DNA of 64,000 bases from Paenibacillus sp. JZ16 (lineage in GTDB: Bacteria > Bacillota > Bacilli > Paenibacillales > Paenibacillaceae). Below the pieces are notes generated by a model that saw nothing but the letters and a program-made list of their open reading frames with translations, was not told the DNA's origin and did not search any database. Positions 17,477 to 28,294 of this stretch are shown piece after piece. The translations under genes and the position numbers were made by a program. The number at the start of each line of letters is the position of its first letter. The stretch's first letter is position 1. The stretch covers positions 5,274,001-5,338,000 of the forward strand of contig NZ_CP017659.1 of the NCBI RefSeq assembly GCF_015326965.1. Reading direction: 5' to 3'.

Positions 17477-18775
17477 TTGGACATAATTACCATCACTAAT
17501 TTAATCATTCTTGCCATACTGATTGCGTTGACAGCTTTTTTCGTGGCGTCCGAGTTCGCCGTTGTTAAAATCCGCATGTCGCGGATCGATCAATTGATTG
17601 TGGAAGGAAACAAGAAGGCGGTTGTTGCCAAAAAGGTAGCCGGCGATCTCGATTACTATCTCTCGGCCTGCCAGCTCGGCATTACGGTGACGGCGCTGGG
17701 GCTTGGGGCCATCGGCAAGCCGGCTGTTGAACGTTTCATGTACCCCGTATTCGATTGGTTTGACGTATCGGCTTCAACGGCCTCGATTGCCTCTTACGCC
17801 ATTGCGTTCATTCTCGTTACATTTTTGCATGTCGTGGTGGGGGAGATGGCGCCCAAGACCTTGGCTATTCAATTCTCGGAAAAGACGACGCTGCTCCTTG
17901 CAGCCCCGCTGTATTGGTTCGGAAAGTTGATGTATCCGTTCATTTGGGCGTTGAATGGGGCCTCGCGCGTGCTGCTTCGTTCGTTCGGCGTGAAACCTGC
18001 TCCGCATGAGCAGGCTTATTCGGAAGAGGAACTGCGCATCGTCATGGCGCAGAGCTTTCAGGGCGGCGAGATCAATGGGACCAAGCTGGCTTACATGGAA
18101 AACGTGTTTTCGTTTGATGAGCGGGTGGCCAAAGACATTATGGTACCGAGAACGGATCTGATCACCCTGGATAAAGGAATGAAATACCCGGACATCGTCC
18201 GTATCCTGGATGAGCACAACTATACGAGGTACCCTGTCATCGAGGATGGGAGCAAGGACCGGGTGGTTGGCGTCGTCAACGTGAAAAAGATGCTGCCCCA
18301 CATCGTGGCCGGACGAGAACGCAAGCTGGAGGAATTCGTTCGGGACCTCCCGGTCGTGCTTGAAAATACACCGATCCAGGATGCCATGTTGAAAATGCAG
18401 CAGGAGCGGATGCATATGGCTCTGGTGATTGATGAATACGGCGGTACGGCCGGGATTCTGACCCTTGAGGATGTGCTGGAAGAGATCGTAGGGGAAATTC
18501 GCGACGAATTCGACGAAGATGAAGTAGCGGATATCCGGAAGATTGGGGAACGCGAATACCTGATTAGCGGACGGGTTCTCTTGGAGGAGCTTGAGAAGCG
18601 CTTCGGCTTGGTATTCGAGGATAACGAGGAGATGGATACGATCGGCGGCTGGATACAGTACAAGAAAGGCACAACAGCTCAAGACGGCGATGAGATTCAG
18701 CATGGCGAGCATATATGGGCCGTAGCGGAAACGGATAATTTTCAGATCAAACACGTCATTCTCAGACACGGATGA
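17477..18775 (+). CDS. CorC/HlyC (CNNM) family transporter with CBS pair
   Basis: A 432-aa membrane protein. The N-terminal DUF21/CNNM membrane domain (about 1-190, with ASEFAVVKIRMSRIDQL and LGLGAIGKPAVERF) is followed by a CBS pair (about 205-335, from IMVPRTDLITLDKG to VIDEYGGTAGILTLEDVLEEIVG). The C-terminal CorC_HlyC domain (about 345-430, ISGRVLLEELEKRF) completes it. The family is linked to Mg2+/Co2+ transport or efflux; nucleotide and Mg2+ binding by CBS domains regulates it. The start is TTG; its ribosome-site context is unusual. A paralogue follows 76 nt downstream. Confidence 0.92.
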   Translation: MDIITITNLIILAILIALTAFFVASEFAVVKIRMSRIDQLIVEGNKKAVVAKKVAGDLDYYLSACQLGITVTALGLGAIGKPAVERFMYPVFDWFDVSASTASIASYAIAFILVTFLHVVVGEMAPKTLAIQFSEKTTLLLAAPLYWFGKLMYPFIWALNGASRVLLRSFGVKPAPHEQAYSEEELRIVMAQSFQGGEINGTKLAYMENVFSFDERVAKDIMVPRTDLITLDKGMKYPDIVRILDEHNYTRYPVIEDGSKDRVVGVVNVKKMLPHIVAGRERKLEEFVRDLPVVLENTPIQDAMLKMQQERMHMALVIDEYGGTAGILTLEDVLEEIVGEIRDEFDEDEVADIRKIGEREYLISGRVLLEELEKRFGLVFEDNEEMDTIGGWIQYKKGTTAQDGDEIQHGEHIWAVAETDNFQIKHVILRHG

Positions 18776-18821
18776 TCCAGGAAGGGCATGATCTCCTGTA
18801 CATTCAGACCATAACTTTTTT

Positions 18822-18851
18822 GGAGGTGAATCCCTCGCAAGAGGGAAATTA
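18822..18851 (+). promoter_or_regulatory. Hairpin between Shine-Dalgarno and TTG start (second copy)
   Basis: GGAGG (18822-18826), then CCCTC-GCAA-GAGGG (18832-18845), then TTG at 18852. From GGAGG to TTGGAC it is identical to the first copy except for two bases in the tetraloop (TGAA versus GCAA, a GNRA loop). Confidence 0.6.
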
Positions 18852-19919
18852 TTGGACGGAATAATCGCATTAAACTTATTTTTGGTTGCCGTGTTCATAG
18901 GACTGACTGCATTTTTCGTTGGCGCCGAATTCGCCATCTTGAAGGTGCGGCTGTCCCGGATCGATCAATTGATCGCAGAAGGGAATAAACGGGCGGTTAC
19001 GGCCAGAAAGGTAGCCCATGAGCTGGATTACTACTTGTCCGCCTGCCAGCTTGGAATTACGATTACGGCCCTCGTGCTGGGCGCGCTGGGCGAGCCGACC
19101 GTCGAAAGGATGCTCCATCCGCTGTTTGAACGATTCGACGTGCCGGCGGCCGCTGCAACGGTACTTTCTTATGCCATTGCTCTTGGGATCATTACATTCC
19201 TGCACGTCGTCATCGGGGAACTGGCACCAAAGACATTGGCGATCCAATTTGCCGAGAAAATGACGCTGCTGCTGGCATCTCCCCTGTATTGGTTTGGGAA
19301 GATCATGTATCCGTTCATCTATGCACTGAATGGAGCTTCGCGTCATCTGCTTCGATTATTCGGTGTAAAGCCGGCAGGGCATGAAACGGTCCATTCCGAA
19401 GAGGAATTGAAGTGGATTGTGGATCAGAGCTACGAGAGCGGCGAAATTAACCAGACCGAGATGGGGTATTTGACCAATATATTTGCTTTTGAAGAGCGCA
19501 CTTTGCGGGAAATCATGGTCCCGAAAGATCGCATCGTCACGGTAGAACGAGGGTGGCCCCTTGCCAATATCCTGGAAGTTCTCGGCGATTACGACTATAC
19601 CCGTTATCCGGTGACGGAAGCGGGACGTGCGGAGGATTTCATCGGGTTTATCCATACGAAAGAGATGCTGACGGGCATAGCGGCCGGGAGAAACTGCAGC
19701 GTGAATGACTTTATTCATGACATGCCGCGTTTTCCGGAGTCTTCTTCGATTAAGGACGTCCTGATCAAGATGCAGCAAATCCGCGTTCATATGGCCGTCG
19801 TCACGAACGAATCCGACGAGGTGATCGGTCTGGTGACGATGGAGGATATTCTGGAGGAAATCGTGGGTGACATCCGGGACGAATCGGATCGCCGCGAGCT
19901 GCAGGGTGCACAGGTCTAA
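18852..19919 (+). CDS. CorC/HlyC (CNNM) family protein lacking the C-terminal CorC domain
   Basis: A 355-aa paralogue of the preceding protein. The membrane domain is closely similar (GAEFAILKVRLSRIDQL, YYLSACQLGITITALVLGALG), and the CBS pair is present (IMVPKDRIVTVERG to VVTNESDEVIGLVTMEDILEEIVG). It ends shortly after the second CBS motif with RDESDRRELQGAQV, so the about 85-residue CorC_HlyC domain of its neighbour is absent. No in-frame continuation is visible downstream. The pair looks like a tandem duplication including the translation-initiation hairpin. They may form a hetero-oligomer, with this one as a regulatory partner; that is inference. Confidence 0.9.
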   Translation: MDGIIALNLFLVAVFIGLTAFFVGAEFAILKVRLSRIDQLIAEGNKRAVTARKVAHELDYYLSACQLGITITALVLGALGEPTVERMLHPLFERFDVPAAAATVLSYAIALGIITFLHVVIGELAPKTLAIQFAEKMTLLLASPLYWFGKIMYPFIYALNGASRHLLRLFGVKPAGHETVHSEEELKWIVDQSYESGEINQTEMGYLTNIFAFEERTLREIMVPKDRIVTVERGWPLANILEVLGDYDYTRYPVTEAGRAEDFIGFIHTKEMLTGIAAGRNCSVNDFIHDMPRFPESSSIKDVLIKMQQIRVHMAVVTNESDEVIGLVTMEDILEEIVGDIRDESDRRELQGAQV

Positions 19920-20012
19920 GCGATGGCGAAATAGCATCGGGGACGTTCTAAGAGATAATGCCTTTTGCTACCCGCTCGGTAGTGAGAGGGCATGCTCTTG
20001 CGGGATCATGAG

Positions 20013-20046
20013 AAGAGCAGCTTCAATACGAAGCTGCTCTTTTTTG
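20013..20046 (+). terminator. Rho-independent terminator after CorC pair
   Basis: AGAGCAGCTTC-AATAC-GAAGCTGCTCTTTTTT. It may also be used by the convergent beta-galactosidase gene. Confidence 0.9.
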
Positions 20047-20068
20047 TATTTTTTCCTATTGATTAGGT

Positions 20069-23200
<3,132 letters not shown>

Positions 23201-23415
23201 CTAGATTATGGTTTCCTTCTACTGTCAGTATAGAGGTTAATTCGCCCCAAGAGTATAAAGAAGTTGCGTTTTTCTATTAAAAAAGACAGCTTGATTTACT
23301 CACCAGAGTGGTCAGCGGAGGGGGACCGAGCCTTTTTTGGCTGCAGGCCGTATGTTGATGTGCGAGTTCATCTCCAGGCATTTCACGGTTTACACTCGAG
23401 AAAGTTTATGAAACA

Positions 23416-23445
23416 ATAGTTAGTAAATGATCATTCACTAACTAT
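23416..23445. promoter_or_regulatory. 30-bp palindromic TetR operator
   Basis: Two 15-bp arms (ATAGTTAGTAAATGA and its mirror) that differ at one position, centred between 23430 and 23431 and ending 16 nt before the TetR ATG. The core TGATCA flanked by AGT-AAT half-sites is typical for TetR-family repressors. Autoregulation of this operon is very likely. Confidence 0.75.
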
Positions 23446-23461
23446 GGGGAGGAGATTACGC

Positions 23462-24067
23462 ATGGTAAGACCTCGCGAATTTCAAGATGAGGCTATCTTC
23501 TACGGTGTCTACCGGGCACTGTCCAAAAAAGGATACGGACAAGCAGCATTAACCGACATCACACATGAAGTGAATATTTCACCGGCAGCCTTAATGAAGC
23601 GATTCGGTTCGAAGAAGAATTTGTTTCTGGCCTATAGCGATTATGTTATTGAACTAACCAGACATGCCTTCCAGGAGGCTAGCCTATCCGATCAATCGAG
23701 ACTTGATGCACTAAAGGCCGTATTTATGCATGCGGTTTCCCATATGAAAGATCCTGTTGAATTGTCGAACCATACTTCCTTCTATTTAGAAGGGACGAAT
23801 GACCCCGATTTGATGGAGAAAACCCGGTACCGACTGCAACTGATCGATGCGTTTACCCGGCAGTTGCTGAGCCAGGCGATTACGAACAAAGAAATCGCAG
23901 AATGCGACGTGGCTATGGTTAGCCGGGTACTGCAAGCCGCCATCAGCGGGGCTATGATGATCTGGATTAAAGAGTCAAACCGAACGTTGGAGGAACTGTT
24001 TGATGAGTGCTTTCAGGTGATATTTGCTCCGTTACGGAATGTCGGTACGCAATCTTTTCAAATATAG
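23462..24067 (+). CDS. TetR family transcriptional regulator
   Basis: A 201-aa TetR-type repressor. The N-terminal helix-turn-helix is readable as YGQAALTDITHEVNISPAALMKRFGSKKNLFLAYSDYV (residues about 25-62), followed by an all-helical ligand-binding domain. The ATG at 23462 has GGGGAGGAG upstream. The next gene, an alpha/beta hydrolase, begins 16 nt after the stop and is surely co-transcribed. A 30-bp palindrome overlaps the promoter region. The ligand is unknown; it may be a substrate or product of the hydrolase. Confidence 0.93.
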   Translation: MVRPREFQDEAIFYGVYRALSKKGYGQAALTDITHEVNISPAALMKRFGSKKNLFLAYSDYVIELTRHAFQEASLSDQSRLDALKAVFMHAVSHMKDPVELSNHTSFYLEGTNDPDLMEKTRYRLQLIDAFTRQLLSQAITNKEIAECDVAMVSRVLQAAISGAMMIWIKESNRTLEELFDECFQVIFAPLRNVGTQSFQI

Positions 24068-24083
24068 CAAGGAGGATGGATAT

Positions 24084-24863
24084 ATGCCGATTTTCAAAGG
24101 AAGGGAAGTCGATCTGTACTATGAAGTAAAGGGAGAAGGAAAGCCGCTTGTTTTTACGCATGGTGCCTCATGGAATCATGAACAATGGCGGCCGCAAGTC
24201 GATTATTTCTCACGTCAGTATCAGACCTTGGTATGGGATATCCGGGGGCATGGTTCCTCTTCCTTGCCGGACGGAAAGGTGGATTCGGAGGATTTCAGCA
24301 GGGATTTGGCGGATCTGCTAAGCGGACTGGGCATTGAAAAAGCGATTCTTTGCGGGCTGTCCCTGGGCGGGCATATTTCGCTGCAGACGGCCGTTCGCTA
24401 TCCTGAGAAGGTTGCAGCCCTGGTACTGATCGGCACGCCGTTCACGAATGCGTTCAATTGGTATGAGCGAATGTTCGTGCCGCTGAATCGCTGGTCAAGT
24501 TACTTGATGCCGATGTCCTTATCGGGAAAATGGCAAGCGAAAATGCTGTCCAAGTACAACAAGAGTAACCAAGCTTATATAGAGAAAGCCTTTTGCTCCA
24601 TCCCGCATTCCAACTGGGTTCGGATATGGGATGCAGTGACCCGAATGGACAGCACGCAGGATCTGCATAAGATCCATTGTCCGACCTTGCTTCTTCAAGG
24701 AGAGAGCGACACGATGATCCGAAGGCAGCAGGCGTACATGCAGGAGAAAATGGCGAATTCGCGATTAAGAATCATCCGGAACGCTCACCATGCAACGAAT
24801 ATGGATAATCCGGATGAAGTGAATGAATCCATCACTTCATTTCTGAAGGAGAACGCGATGTAG
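24084..24863 (+). CDS. Alpha/beta hydrolase
   Basis: A 259-aa alpha/beta-hydrolase-fold enzyme. It has the oxyanion-hole strand VFTHGASWNHEQW, the nucleophile elbow CGLSLGGHISL (G-L-S-L-G, Ser at about residue 96), the acid in LLQGESDTMI and a C-terminal catalytic His in RNAHHATNMDNPDEV. Such proteins act as esterases, lactonases or epoxide hydrolases; the substrate is not predictable. The ATG at 24084 follows AAGGAGG. It is downstream of and co-transcribed with the TetR gene, hence probably induced by a compound that it processes. Confidence 0.9.
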   Translation: MPIFKGREVDLYYEVKGEGKPLVFTHGASWNHEQWRPQVDYFSRQYQTLVWDIRGHGSSSLPDGKVDSEDFSRDLADLLSGLGIEKAILCGLSLGGHISLQTAVRYPEKVAALVLIGTPFTNAFNWYERMFVPLNRWSSYLMPMSLSGKWQAKMLSKYNKSNQAYIEKAFCSIPHSNWVRIWDAVTRMDSTQDLHKIHCPTLLLQGESDTMIRRQQAYMQEKMANSRLRIIRNAHHATNMDNPDEVNESITSFLKENAM

Positions 24864-24866
24864 TCT

Positions 24867-24913
24867 TATGACCAGAAGGGGGCTTTACAGCTTGACGCGC
24901 TCATCTGGTCATA
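24867..24913. repeat. 10-bp inverted repeat around a promoter
   Basis: TATGACCAGA (24867-24876) and TCTGGTCATA (24904-24913), 27 nt apart. The right arm lies between the -35 and -10 of the promoter at 24892-24921, so it could be an operator. It lacks a T-tail but could also be a weak terminator of the hydrolase gene. Confidence 0.45.
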
Positions 24914-24921
24914 GGTACAAT
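24892..24921 (+). promoter_or_regulatory. Sigma-A promoter of 6S-like RNA gene
   Basis: TTGACG, 18-nt spacer, TACAAT: five of six matches in each box. No protein-coding gene follows for 450 nt; a structured region and a terminator do. Predicted transcription start is near 24928. Confidence 0.7.
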
Positions 24922-24927
24922 ATGTAA

Positions 24928-25142
24928 AACCTACTTTAAGGAGAGATTTATTGTTCTTAACTTTGTTTGAACCTATAGGTTCTGAGGAACGCCTGACATA
25001 GCCGCCATTGGCTAGGTTTCGTTCAAGGTGCATTCTTCAGCCGGATATGGAGGAGTTAAGAACTGCGGAGATCAAGGAAGCCTTGGGTAGGCTATCCTAT
25101 TTGCGTCTTGAATCCGCGTTGCTTCTGCAGCGCGGATTTTTT
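24928..25142 (+). ncRNA. ssrS: 6S-like RNA candidate
   Basis: A transcription unit without an ORF, bounded by its own promoter (24892-24921) and terminator (25111-25142). It folds by eye into one long interrupted hairpin. A closing stem CCTAC..AAGG / CCTT..GTAGG (24931-24942 with 25081-25091) is followed by GTTCTTAACT / AGTTAAGAAC (24953-24962 with 25054-25063). A large internal bubble then separates these from a terminal stem GAACGCC / GG..CGTTC plus TAGCC / GGCTA (24987-25024). Closing stem, big central bubble and terminal stem are the hallmark of 6S RNA, which mimics open promoter DNA and traps sigma-A RNA polymerase. The bubble strand contains GTTTGAACC and TTCAAGG segments like those I recall from Bacillus 6S RNAs. 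The identity is not confirmed by a covariance search. Confidence 0.6.
25111..25142 (+). terminator. Terminator of the 6S-like RNA
   Basis: AATCCGCG-TTGC-TTCT-GCAG-CGCGGATT followed by six T. Confidence 0.85.
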
Positions 25143-25289
25143 ATTAGATTATTGAATTTGTAAGTTTTCAGCTAAGCTGAACCATTCGATAATCGCAAGA
25201 AAACTTCATCTAAACGCGGTCTGTCATCTATGAAGTGCGTTGATTGATGTTTTTCTTATGGATGCAATTAGCATATAGACTTCATATAA

Positions 25290-25330
25290 AGGCGGAGAAT
25301 GACTCAAGTTCATTTTCCGCCTGTTTATGT
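25290..25330 (+). terminator. Hairpin upstream of GNAT gene
   Basis: AGGCGGAGAATGA, 7-nt loop, TCATTTTCCGCCT, then GTTTATGTTTT. The stretch 25143-25289 before it has no convincing gene. The hairpin lies only 44 nt before the GNAT start, so it may be a terminator of an upstream transcript or part of the GNAT leader. Confidence 0.5.
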
Positions 25331-25373
25331 TTTCTAATAAAAATAAATGTTAAGAAGGACAGGTGAACACATC

Positions 25374-25874
25374 ATGGAACTGGAAACAAAACGTTTGCTG
25401 CTTAAAACATTGGATTTGGATTTGATTGACGCGGCATCGCGCCGGGATCCGAAGGCATTCGAGGATTTAGGATACCACAGTAACGGCGAATGGCCGGGCA
25501 CCGACTTTTATGAGGCATTGCCTTTTTTCCGGGAGTTGTTGGTCAAGAATAAGGGTACGCGGGGGTTTGATTCATGGATTATGGTAGACAAGGCCACGCG
25601 CGATATTGTCGGCGGCATCGGATTCTTGGGAGATCCTGATCCGGAGGGCAGAATCGAAATCGGCTTTGCGACCAATCCAAGCCATCAGCGACAAGGTTAC
25701 TGTCATGAAGCGGCGCAGAAACTGTTGGATTGGGCTTCGGGGCAGCGGGACGTCAAATCCATCATCGCTAGATGCGAACCCGGAAATGCGGCTTCTCAGC
25801 ATGTTTTGCTTAAACTGGGATTCCAGAAGAGTCACGAGGATTCGGAAATCATACACTGGATATATCCGAACTAA
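25374..25874 (+). CDS. GNAT family N-acetyltransferase
   Basis: A 166-aa acetyltransferase of the RimJ/RimL-like GNAT group. It opens MELETKRLLLKTLDLDLID, has the acetyl-CoA region IEIGFATNPSHQRQGYCHEAAQKLL (the R/Q-x-x-G-x motif is RQGYCHE) and the later CEPGNAASQHVLLKLGFQ strand-helix. ATG 25374 is used, not the earlier TTG at 25347, because it gives the conventional N-terminus and an AGGTGA site. Neighbours give no clue about the acceptor; it is monocistronic. Confidence 0.9.
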   Translation: MELETKRLLLKTLDLDLIDAASRRDPKAFEDLGYHSNGEWPGTDFYEALPFFRELLVKNKGTRGFDSWIMVDKATRDIVGGIGFLGDPDPEGRIEIGFATNPSHQRQGYCHEAAQKLLDWASGQRDVKSIIARCEPGNAASQHVLLKLGFQKSHEDSEIIHWIYPN

Positions 25875-25985
25875 AGGGGGGGAGCGGCGATCGGCGCCCT
25901 CCTTCATTGACACCCCCAAATAGGGTTGCTACAATTTTAAGTATATATCCATCGGAATACAAGGGATAGCAAGGAGGGGACGAAC

Positions 25986-27179
25986 TTGAATCGATCCGGT
26001 TCCACAGATCCATTCATACGTAATGAACGCGAAGCCATGATCGCAGCTCGGTCCGATAAGCTTGGGGCGAAATTCGCGGAAAGAGCTCCACGGCACGATT
26101 TGGAGGGTTCGTTTCCGTTCGAAAATTTTGATGATCTGAAGGAGTCGGGTTATCTGAAGCTGACCGTCCCGGCATCCTATGGAGGAGAAGAAGCTTCCGT
26201 TTACGAAATGGTGCTTGCCCAGGAACGACTCGCCAGAGGCGACGGCTCTACGGCGCTGGCGGTTGGTTGGCATATCGGGCAAATACTCCAGCTGCGCCTA
26301 TCCAAGGCTTGGCCGGAACCTTTATTTGAGAGGCTGTGCAAGGACGTTGTAGCTGAAGGCGTGCTCATTAATGAACTGGCAAGCGAACCTGCGACAGGAA
26401 GTCCCAGCCGGGGTGGGAGGCCGGAGACCACGGCACGGCGAGTTTCGGGCGGCTGGCGCATTACCGGACGCAAAACCTTCAGCACATTAAGCCCGATCTT
26501 GAAGCAGTTTGTGGTTACGGCCGGTATCGAGCATAGCGAGAAGGTTGGTGCATTCCTCGTTCGAAGTGGACCCGGGGTCAAGGTCGAGGAAACCTGGAAT
26601 ACGATGGGCATGCGCGCTACGGGAAGCCATGACATGATTTTGGAGGACGTCTTCGTGCCGGAGGCGGAAGTGATTCGGGGACTCGATTATGAGAAACCTG
26701 AATTTCCCGTGCCGACGGAAGGCATTCTGCTTCACATACCGGCATGTTATATGGGGATTGCTTATGCCGCGCGCAATTTTGCCATCGATTTTGCCCGTCA
26801 TCATAAACCGAACTCCTTGACGGTCCCTATTGCCGAATTGCCGAATATCCAAAGACATATCGCCGAAATCGAAGTGGACCTGCTTACGGCCCGCAGTTAT
26901 TTATATCAAACCGCCGACCGCTGGGACAAGGAAGTGGAGAACCGCGCTGCGCTTAAGCCTGAGCTGGGTCTTGCCAAATATGTTGTAACCAATGCAGCGC
27001 TCCGGATTGTCGATCATGCGATGCGGATCGTTGGAGGATTGAGTCTCTCCCGGCAGCTCCCGTTGGAACGAATGTACAGGGATGTCCGGGCAGGTCTTCA
27101 TAATCCGCCTATGGACGATGTCGTGCTGACGAATCTGGCCAACCGGGCTATTTCGGAAGTTGAGGAGAAGGGGAAGTAA
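25986..27179 (+). CDS. Acyl-CoA dehydrogenase family protein
   Basis: A 397-aa flavoprotein of the acyl-CoA dehydrogenase fold: N-terminal helical domain (FENFDDLKESGYLKLTVPASYGGEEAS), central beta domain (LASEPATGSPSRGG, WRITGRKTFSTLSP) and C-terminal helical domain (AKYVVTNAALRIVDHAMRIVGGLSLSR). The SEPATGS pattern is seen in the branch related to sulfur/nitrogen-compound monooxygenases as well as in acyl-CoA dehydrogenases, so the reaction is uncertain. Start is TTG behind AAGGAGGGG. It is followed by a terminator and stands alone, without an electron-transfer flavoprotein gene nearby. Confidence 0.85.
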   Translation: MNRSGSTDPFIRNEREAMIAARSDKLGAKFAERAPRHDLEGSFPFENFDDLKESGYLKLTVPASYGGEEASVYEMVLAQERLARGDGSTALAVGWHIGQILQLRLSKAWPEPLFERLCKDVVAEGVLINELASEPATGSPSRGGRPETTARRVSGGWRITGRKTFSTLSPILKQFVVTAGIEHSEKVGAFLVRSGPGVKVEETWNTMGMRATGSHDMILEDVFVPEAEVIRGLDYEKPEFPVPTEGILLHIPACYMGIAYAARNFAIDFARHHKPNSLTVPIAELPNIQRHIAEIEVDLLTARSYLYQTADRWDKEVENRAALKPELGLAKYVVTNAALRIVDHAMRIVGGLSLSRQLPLERMYRDVRAGLHNPPMDDVVLTNLANRAISEVEEKGK

Positions 27180-27244
27180 GACGCTTGATCCGATTGAATG
27201 GGAAGCATGGATTGCATATGAATTCGTGAAGGATCTATGGATAG

Positions 27245-27279
27245 AAACCGCTGGAGAGGGATGTCTACGGCGGTTTTTT
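27245..27279 (+). terminator. Terminator after acyl-CoA dehydrogenase gene
   Basis: AAACCGC and GCGGTTT around an 18-nt loop, followed by a T-run. Confidence 0.65.
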
Positions 27280-27465
27280 GCGCTGGATAGAGGATCTTCT
27301 TCGTGACTCCATTAAAAATCTCCACATCGTTAGTCTCCCCTGCTTCATATACATACACTTGGGTTAGGATGGCGGGCTAACGGGTATAAAACCTATCAGT
27401 ACGTGCTGCAACAGGGTCAATCAAGATCCGATCGTCAGGCGTTAAGATGAAAGGAGATATGGACC

Positions 27466-28134
27466 ATGGATTCTGTACTGTATTTGGGCTTGGCCGTTGT
27501 ATATGCTGCGCTGCTTCTGTATGGGTGCGTGGTGTTGAAGCGTGATTCTTCGCCGGGTCTTCGGTATTTGCTGCTGATCGTGACGGCCGGACTGGTCTGG
27601 GATAATTGCGTGATCGGCATCGGGAAATACATCGGGGAGGGGGATCTGCTGGAGGGGCTGAACGTTACGCGTTTCTGGGTGCATGCGTTGGCAACGCCGC
27701 TGCTTGTGCTCGTGTCGTTCGATATGATCCGCAAGGCAGGAAGCCCTTGGGCCAACAAGCGGGCTGCCGCTTGGGGAGCCTGGATATTGACCGCAGCGCT
27801 TATTGTGCTGGAGGTGTTGACGGAGACGCTGCCGCTTAAGCTCCAGCCTTCCATGGAATACGGAGCGCTTCGTTATGTTCCGACCGAATCCGGGGGGCCG
27901 CCGCTCATGGTCATCCTGATCCTGATCCCTCTGCTGATGGCAGGCGTTATCGTATGGCGGAGGAGAAAGACGCCGCTGTTGTTTATCGGTACGGTGCTGA
28001 TGGCTGCCGGGAGCGCCATTTCGATTCCGATCGAAAGTTCGGCTGCCACGAACGTATTTGAGCTGCTTCTCCTCTTATCCTTGTGGCTGACGGTTCGCAA
28101 GCTGGCCTCCTACCGTACGTTGTCTTTTCGGTAG
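27466..28134 (+). CDS. Integral membrane protein of unknown function
   Basis: A 222-aa protein that is mostly hydrophobic, with about six membrane segments (for example VLYLGLAVVYAALLLYGCVV and the C-terminal NVFELLLLLSLWLTV). Polar loops carry GKYIGEGDLLEGLNVTRFWVH. I do not recognise the family. A good ribosome site AAAGGAGATATGGACC precedes the ATG, and codon use is like the neighbours, so it is a real gene. Adjacent genes suggest no function. Confidence 0.8.
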   Translation: MDSVLYLGLAVVYAALLLYGCVVLKRDSSPGLRYLLLIVTAGLVWDNCVIGIGKYIGEGDLLEGLNVTRFWVHALATPLLVLVSFDMIRKAGSPWANKRAAAWGAWILTAALIVLEVLTETLPLKLQPSMEYGALRYVPTESGGPPLMVILILIPLLMAGVIVWRRRKTPLLFIGTVLMAAGSAISIPIESSAATNVFELLLLLSLWLTVRKLASYRTLSFR

Positions 28135-28294
28135 TTGCTTTTTATGATGTGCTGAGGCCCGTTGGCATACCGTCACATTCAGCAAACCTTCAGCTGAGCC
28201 TAAGCCTGGCATAACGTTGCCCTAAGTTTACTTTCAGATTCCCTCTCTATACTTCAAATTGTAAGACAAACCATGAACCTAAGGAGAGATGACG

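Noticed and set aside
27098..27358. 86-codon minus-strand open frame after the acyl-CoA dehydrogenase
   Set aside because: It overlaps that gene and its terminator, and has no recognisable motif.
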